Source: an uncultured Acidobacteriota bacterium (GTDB lineage: Bacteria > Acidobacteriota > Thermoanaerobaculia > Gp7-AA8). Taken from it: a stretch of 64,000 nucleotides of DNA. Below, piece after piece: positions 60,164 through 64,000 of this stretch. The notes under the pieces were generated by a model. It worked only from the letters and a program-made list of their open reading frames with translations, was not told where the DNA came from and ran no database searches. The stretch is taken from NCBI GenBank assembly GCA_946887105.1, contig CAMPKJ010000001.1, positions 56,094 to 120,093 of the forward strand, written 5' to 3'. Position numbers and translations under genes: made by a program. How positions within the stretch are numbered: position 1 is the first letter of the stretch; every line of letters starts with the position of its first letter.

Positions 60164-62037
60164 CCGCGTCCTCGCAACTTCTCGAGGGTGGTGTGTACCT
60201 TCCACGTCTTCGAGCGATAGATCATCGCCAGCAGACCATTCAGGCGATCGATTTCCGCGCGGAGCTGCTCGAGTGCGCGCGCGGCTTCGGTGTTCGATGC
60301 GCGGAGGTCCTGATTCTCGCGGGTGAGGTGCTCGATCTGCACCGTCTTCGCCTCGATGCGCGAGACCAGGTCCTGGATCTCGATGTAGGCCGTGTGCGCG
60401 GCGCCCGCGGCGGCGGTCTGCGCCGCCTGCAGCGCGCCGTCCAGCTCGCGCACGCGCAGCGAGTAGCCGTTGATCAGGTTCAGCGACTCGATGCTCTCGC
60501 GCGTTGCGCGCGCGATCTCGATCTTCGCCGCGTCAGCCTGCCCTTTCGCCTCGATGAGGTCCGAGTAGAGCGCGCCGCTCCGTTTCTTCTGCCGTTCGAG
60601 AACGTCCGCGATGACGTCGTTGTCGATCAGCGCGGCGTGCTTTTTCCACACCTGCAGCTTCGCCGCGCGGAAGCGCGGGGAGCCCTCCGGCGCTGCCAGG
60701 ACGACGGACGAGCCGCCTTCGAAATGTCGGATCTCACACGTCACGCGCGGCACGCGCAGAAAACTGCCGCGCTGCGAAAGCCGGATCAGAAACTCCCAGT
60801 CCTCGAACAGGTCGAACGCCGGATCGAAGCCGCCCAGGTCGAGAAACGTGTCGCGCGGGATCAGCAGCGCCGGGAGCGGGATGTAGTTGTCGAGCAGGAG
60901 CAGCTCGCGGTCGTAGTCCTGTGCATAGAGACGGAGGCGCGCGTGCGTTTCATACGCGCCGTTCTCGCCTGGACGGAGGAACGCCGAGACCGCGTCGGTG
61001 TACCACGCCGCGTGCGCCGATTTCGCGGCGTTCGCGAGCGTGAACAGATGTTCGGGATAGAAGAGATCGTCGTCATCGAGAAACGCGATGAACGCATGCG
61101 ATGCCGCGCGTGCGCCGGCGTTGGCCGCTTCCGAGCGTCCGCGCGAGGTCTCATGTTCGATCAGCGTCACGTCGCCGGCGTCCGGCCTGGCTCCGCCGTC
61201 GTTGACCACCACGATCTCGCACGGATAGGCGGTCGCACGCACCGACGCGATTGCTTCTGCGAGCAGTGCCGGGCGGTCTTTCGTGCGGATCACGACGCTG
61301 ACCGGCAACGTTTCCCGGGTGACTTCGATCGCCCGGGAGGTCACGATCGCGCTGAACGGCGTGGTCCGCAGCGAAGGCAGATCGACGACGAGATACGCCT
61401 CGGCGAACGCGGTGCCCGCGGGCAGCGTCATCGCGCGATAGGCGTTCAGCCCGCGCGCGTAGCCGACGTAGTCGCGCACCGCGAGTTGCGACGCATGCTC
61501 CGCGATCGCGGCGTACTTCGTCTCCGCGACGTCGCTGATGTCGACCAGTGCATTCGGACGCGGCAACGGCGCGCTCACTTCATAGAACGCGACGCGCGTC
61601 ACCGCCAGATCGGCGAACAGCGTGTCATCGCGCTGGATCGTGTCGCAGAAGACGCGCGACAGCGCGACGTGATCGGGATGGATTTCGAGAGGACTGGGCA
61701 CGAGCACGAGATCGGGCCGGAAATCGACGAGCTGTTCGCGGATGCGCGCACCCGCGGCGTCGCTCAGGGTGCGGTCGCGAAATCCGAGGAACACCACTTC
61801 CGCCGGACCCAGCGCGGCGATTCCGCGCCGCGATTCTTCCTCGCGCGCGGCGGCATCTCCGCCTTCGGCGCCATCGGTGGCGATGACGATGCGCACGGCA
61901 CGATGCTCGCGCAGATGCTGGGCGACGATCCCTCCGCATCCGATCACTTCATCATCCGGATGCGGCGCGAGCACGAGCAGCCGCTCGCCGCGGAGCAGCG
62001 CCGCTTCGTACGGAATCGCCTCCGCCTCGGTCAACAC
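60160..62037 (-). CDS. PIG-L deacetylase - GT2 glycosyltransferase fusion with C-terminal coiled coil
   Basis: About 625 residues from GTG 62037. Residues 15-200 are a PIG-L/LmbE N-deacetylase (LLVLAPHPDDEVIGCGG zinc site, PSPLEIHPDHVALS). Residues about 250-460 are a GT2 domain (SVVIRTKDRPALLAEAI, VVVNDGGARPD, FIAFLDDDDLFYPEHL). The last 120 residues are a predicted coiled coil (LVSRIEAKTVQIEHLTREN). One polypeptide could therefore deacetylate an amino sugar and extend the glycan. It is the first gene of the minus-strand glycan operon; TATACT 8-13 bases upstream suggests a leaderless mRNA. Confidence 0.85.
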   Translation of the reverse strand: MLTEAEAIPYEAALLRGERLLVLAPHPDDEVIGCGGIVAQHLREHRAVRIVIATDGAEGGDAAAREEESRRGIAALGPAEVVFLGFRDRTLSDAAGARIREQLVDFRPDLVLVPSPLEIHPDHVALSRVFCDTIQRDDTLFADLAVTRVAFYEVSAPLPRPNALVDISDVAETKYAAIAEHASQLAVRDYVGYARGLNAYRAMTLPAGTAFAEAYLVVDLPSLRTTPFSAIVTSRAIEVTRETLPVSVVIRTKDRPALLAEAIASVRATAYPCEIVVVNDGGARPDAGDVTLIEHETSRGRSEAANAGARAASHAFIAFLDDDDLFYPEHLFTLANAAKSAHAAWYTDAVSAFLRPGENGAYETHARLRLYAQDYDRELLLLDNYIPLPALLIPRDTFLDLGGFDPAFDLFEDWEFLIRLSQRGSFLRVPRVTCEIRHFEGGSSVVLAAPEGSPRFRAAKLQVWKKHAALIDNDVIADVLERQKKRSGALYSDLIEAKGQADAAKIEIARATRESIESLNLINGYSLRVRELDGALQAAQTAAAGAAHTAYIEIQDLVSRIEAKTVQIEHLTRENQDLRASNTEAARALEQLRAEIDRLNGLLAMIYRSKTWKVHTTLEKLRGRG

Positions 62038-62044
62038 GCGGGCT

Positions 62045-62050
62045 AGTATA
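62045..62050 (-). promoter_or_regulatory. Candidate -10 box (TATACT) with leaderless start
   Basis: On the minus strand TATACT ends seven bases before GTG 62037, where no ribosome-binding site is present. The expected transcription start is therefore at or next to the start codon. The -35 region falls in the tandem-unit hairpin and has no consensus. Confidence 0.4.
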
Positions 62051-62055
62051 AGAGG

Positions 62056-62147
62056 GAGTTCCTCGGGTTCCTCGGTTCCTCGGAGTTCCTCGGCGTGAGC
62101 CAGACTCCCGAGGAACCCGAGGCACTCCGAGGCACTCCGAGGAACTC
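62056..62147. repeat. Hairpin with arms of 9-10 bp tandem units
   Basis: The left arm (62056-62093) is built of GTTCCTCGG-type units, and the right arm (62104-62147) of their reverse complements (CCGAGGAAC, CCGAGGCACT). The arms can pair over most of their length around a short GTGAGCCAG centre. It fills the 118-bp gap between two divergent genes. The layout matches the hairpin at 26.8 kb, though the unit sequence differs. Confidence 0.82.
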
Positions 62148-62155
62148 TCTTCGCA

Positions 62156-63196
62156 ATGTCTGACGAAAGCATGAGCGCCGAGCTGGCGCGACTGCGCGCC
62201 GAGCACCGGCAGGTGCGCGATCTGCTCGTGCTCATCCAGGAGCTCACTTCGCGGGGGGTGCGCAGCGAGTCGGTGGGCGATCTGTTCTCGCGCGCGTTCC
62301 CGACGCTCCTGCGCTGCCTGCCGTTCGACGTCGGCGTGGCGGTGATGCTCGAGCAGAACCTCGATCTCTACCTCGCCACGCGCCAGAGCGCCGAGCCGCT
62401 GATCGGCGATCCGCTGGTGGCGCGCATCCGTCGCACGCTCGAAGACGTCATCCCACTCTCCTTCGCGACGACGGAAGTGATCGTCAAATCCGAGCAGCAC
62501 GACCTGCCGGACCAGGACCGCGCAATTGACATCGAACATCAGGCCCACGCGATCCTGCAGCAGGGCACGCGCACGGCCGGATTGCTGATGGCGTTCCGCG
62601 GCGAGGCCGCGTTCAGCGAATCGGAACGGCAGGTGCTGGCCATTTTCGCGACGCAGGTCTCGATGCTGCTCGACACCATCGAGGCACGCGCGAAGATCGC
62701 CAACCTCGCCGACACCGACGACCTCACCGGCATCTGGAACAAGCGCTACTTCCGCCGTCATCTGCCGCAGGAAATTGAGCGCGCGCGGACGTTCAACATC
62801 CCGGTGGCGCTGCTGCTGTTCGACATCGACGAGTTCAAGCAGATCAACGACAACTACGGCCACGTGATCGGCGACGTCGTGCTCTCCGAGCTCTGCGGCG
62901 TGGTGCGCGAGACGCTGCGGCCGACTGACATCCTGGCGCGCTTCGGCGGCGATGAGTTCGCGATCATCCTGCCGCACACGGATGCCACTGGTGCGGTGGC
63001 GGTGGCGGAGCGCGTATTGCGGCGCGTGCGTGCGCTGGCCATACCCGCGGACGAGGACGCGGCCATCCGCTGCTCCATCTCCATCGGCATCGCCGAGTTT
63101 CACGGTGAGGATGCAACCGCCAACGATCTCATTCGCCGCGCCGACGAACGGCTGTACCAGTCGAAACGGCAGGGGAAGAACCGGTACACTGCATGA
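62156..63196 (+). CDS. Diguanylate cyclase (GAF-GGDEF)
   Basis: A 346-residue cytosolic protein. A short N-terminal helix is followed by a GAF-like sensor (about 30-180, ending FATQVSMLLDTIEA). The GGDEF domain begins at DTDDLTGIWNKRYFRRHL and has an intact active site (ILARFGGDEFAIIL) plus SISIGIAEF and RADERLYQSKRQGKNR. It is therefore likely to make c-di-GMP. It is divergent from the glycan operon, consistent with but not proving c-di-GMP control of surface glycans. It ends 4 nt before tpiA. Confidence 0.92.
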   Translation: MSDESMSAELARLRAEHRQVRDLLVLIQELTSRGVRSESVGDLFSRAFPTLLRCLPFDVGVAVMLEQNLDLYLATRQSAEPLIGDPLVARIRRTLEDVIPLSFATTEVIVKSEQHDLPDQDRAIDIEHQAHAILQQGTRTAGLLMAFRGEAAFSESERQVLAIFATQVSMLLDTIEARAKIANLADTDDLTGIWNKRYFRRHLPQEIERARTFNIPVALLLFDIDEFKQINDNYGHVIGDVVLSELCGVVRETLRPTDILARFGGDEFAIILPHTDATGAVAVAERVLRRVRALAIPADEDAAIRCSISIGIAEFHGEDATANDLIRRADERLYQSKRQGKNRYTA

Positions 63197-63200
63197 ACCG

Positions 63201-63932
63201 ATGGGCATGTATCTGATCGCGAACTGGAAGATGAACCTCCCGCCGGAGGGAATCGAGTCGTACCTGGCGAATATCTGCGGCGCCGATCCTCGCGACGTGC
63301 AGATGGTCGTGGCGCCGCCGTTCCCGTTCCTCCGCCACGTCGTGCAATGCGGTGGCGTGTCCGTGGCGGCGCAGAACTGCAGCGATCAGAAGTCGGGCGC
63401 ATTCACGGGCGAAGTCTCTCCTTCGATGCTCCGCGAGTGCGGCGCCGATTCGGTGATCCTCGGCCACTCCGAACGCCGCAATCTCTTTCACGAGAGCGAC
63501 GCGCTGATCGCCCGCAAGCTCGCCCTGGCCATCGAGGTGGGATTGCGGCCGATCCTCTGCATCGGCGAAGACCTGCGCGTGCGCGACATCGGCGGCGTGG
63601 CGCGGTTTCTGGCCGATCAGCTCAAGACCGCCGCGGTCGACAATCTCGAAGACGCCGACGAAGTCGTCGTCGCGTATGAGCCGATCTGGGCGATCGGCAC
63701 CGGCCGCGTTGCCAGCGGCACGATGGTCGCCGAAACGCTGGTCGAGATCCGCAGCGCGCTGGAGCGTTTCTGGCCGGCGCGATTCGCCAACGCGCCGATC
63801 CTCTATGGTGGCAGCGTGACGCCGGACAACGTGGCGGACCTGGTCGAGCACGGCACGATCGACGGCTTCCTGGTCGGCGGCGCGAGCCTGGATGCGCGGA
63901 AGTTTCTGGCCATCCACGCGGGGATGCGGTGA
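63201..63932 (+). CDS. tpiA: Triosephosphate isomerase
   Basis: A 243-residue glycolytic enzyme. Catalytic residues are visible in order: Asn and Lys in LIANWKMN (near residues 8-11), His in LGHSERR (near 90), and Glu in VVAYEPIWAIGTG (near 160); the phosphate loop is LYGGSVTPDNV and FLVGGASL. ATG 63201 is used; ATG 63207 is possible. TACACT at 63185-63190 could be a -10 box for a leaderless mRNA, inside the end of the cyclase gene. Confidence 0.96.
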   Translation: MGMYLIANWKMNLPPEGIESYLANICGADPRDVQMVVAPPFPFLRHVVQCGGVSVAAQNCSDQKSGAFTGEVSPSMLRECGADSVILGHSERRNLFHESDALIARKLALAIEVGLRPILCIGEDLRVRDIGGVARFLADQLKTAAVDNLEDADEVVVAYEPIWAIGTGRVASGTMVAETLVEIRSALERFWPARFANAPILYGGSVTPDNVADLVEHGTIDGFLVGGASLDARKFLAIHAGMR

Positions 63933-63937
63933 GGGGG

Positions 63938-63973
63938 AGTCGCAAAGGCGCAAAGTCGCAAAGTCTCAAAGGG
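63938..63973 (+). repeat. Tandem-unit repeat arm, truncated by the window edge
   Basis: Four 8-bp units, AGTCGCAA, AGGCGCAA, AGTCGCAA and AGTCTCAA, then AGGG. This is the reverse complement of the right arm at 26890-26925 with a single mismatch. The window ends in CTTTGA, which could be the beginning of the opposite arm. No gene is visible in the last 68 bases. Confidence 0.8.
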
Positions 63974-64000
63974 CGGCGTCTCCCGCGGCCTTTTCTTTGA

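Noticed and set aside
60193..62046. Plus-strand ORF of 617 residues opposite the PIG-L/GT2 fusion
   Set aside because: Same reasoning: the minus strand carries the PIG-L and GT2 motifs, while the plus frame is Arg-rich with no domain.
1..64000. Mobile island or prophage
   Set aside because: No integrase, transposase, tRNA-flanked boundary or phage gene was found; the only mobile-looking items are short palindromic repeats.

Overview
The window is a high-GC, gene-dense stretch of a Gram-negative bacterial chromosome. OmpA-type lipoproteins and a lipid A-type acyltransferase indicate an outer membrane. The gene content includes an M13 peptidase, a propeller/Y_Y_Y sensor kinase, VCBS and PKD surface proteins, and a nuo operon running straight into F0 genes. 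I would guess Acidobacteriota or a close relative, but this is inference; there is no rRNA or clear marker gene. I saw no tRNA, CRISPR array, transposase or phage gene.

1-10.9 kb: a partial sterol-desaturase-type hydroxylase, a TfoX N-domain protein, an unlisted 44-residue metallothionein divergent from crcB, and a two-gene operon that looks like the violacein/rebeccamycin enzyme VioB/RebD split into two proteins in reversed order. Then come a lipoprotein, a membrane protein, a zinc-ribbon protein, a large secreted PHP-type phosphoesterase-like protein, an SDR and a small acidic protein. 10.9-22.2 kb: M13 peptidase coupled to a propeller lipoprotein, an AlkC-type DNA glycosylase coupled to a propeller histidine kinase, a DoxX-like protein and NarL-type regulator on the other strand, a decayed HD-domain gene, an alpha/beta hydrolase and two tandem OmpA-domain proteins.

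22.3-37.3 kb: the energy region. A MidA/NDUFAF7-type methyltransferase precedes nuoABCDHIJKLMN (no nuoEFG), which flows by overlaps into atpZ-atpI-atpB-atpE and ends at a strong terminator. NuoB carries a C-terminal RnfB-type Fe-S domain, and NuoL contains an exact 732-bp in-frame tandem duplication. Together these suggest a complex I with an unusual or separately encoded electron-input side. No F1 genes are present.

37.4-49.7 kb: a small membrane protein, an XRE-TPR-secreted protein operon, an ABC-2 export permease with no ordinary start codon, a VCBS-repeat protein, and two strongly bounded secreted-protein genes (493 and about 1753 residues, the latter with four PKD domains). 49.7-62.1 kb: two convergent surface-glycan operons. 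The plus-strand one encodes the Wzt-like ATPase, glycosyltransferases, a glycosyltransferase-methyltransferase fusion and a GNAT protein, followed by a receiver protein and a methyltransferase. The minus-strand one encodes a PIG-L/GT2 fusion, GT4, GT2, LpxL-like acyltransferase, a membrane protein and a polysaccharide deacetylase, every junction a 4-nt stop/start overlap. 62.1-64 kb: a GAF-GGDEF cyclase and tpiA.

Two kinds of palindromic repeat run through the window: a compact CCCTCACCC-type hairpin (three copies, two of them in frame inside genes) and hairpins whose arms are built of 8-10 bp tandem units (at 26.8, 62.1 and 63.9 kb).
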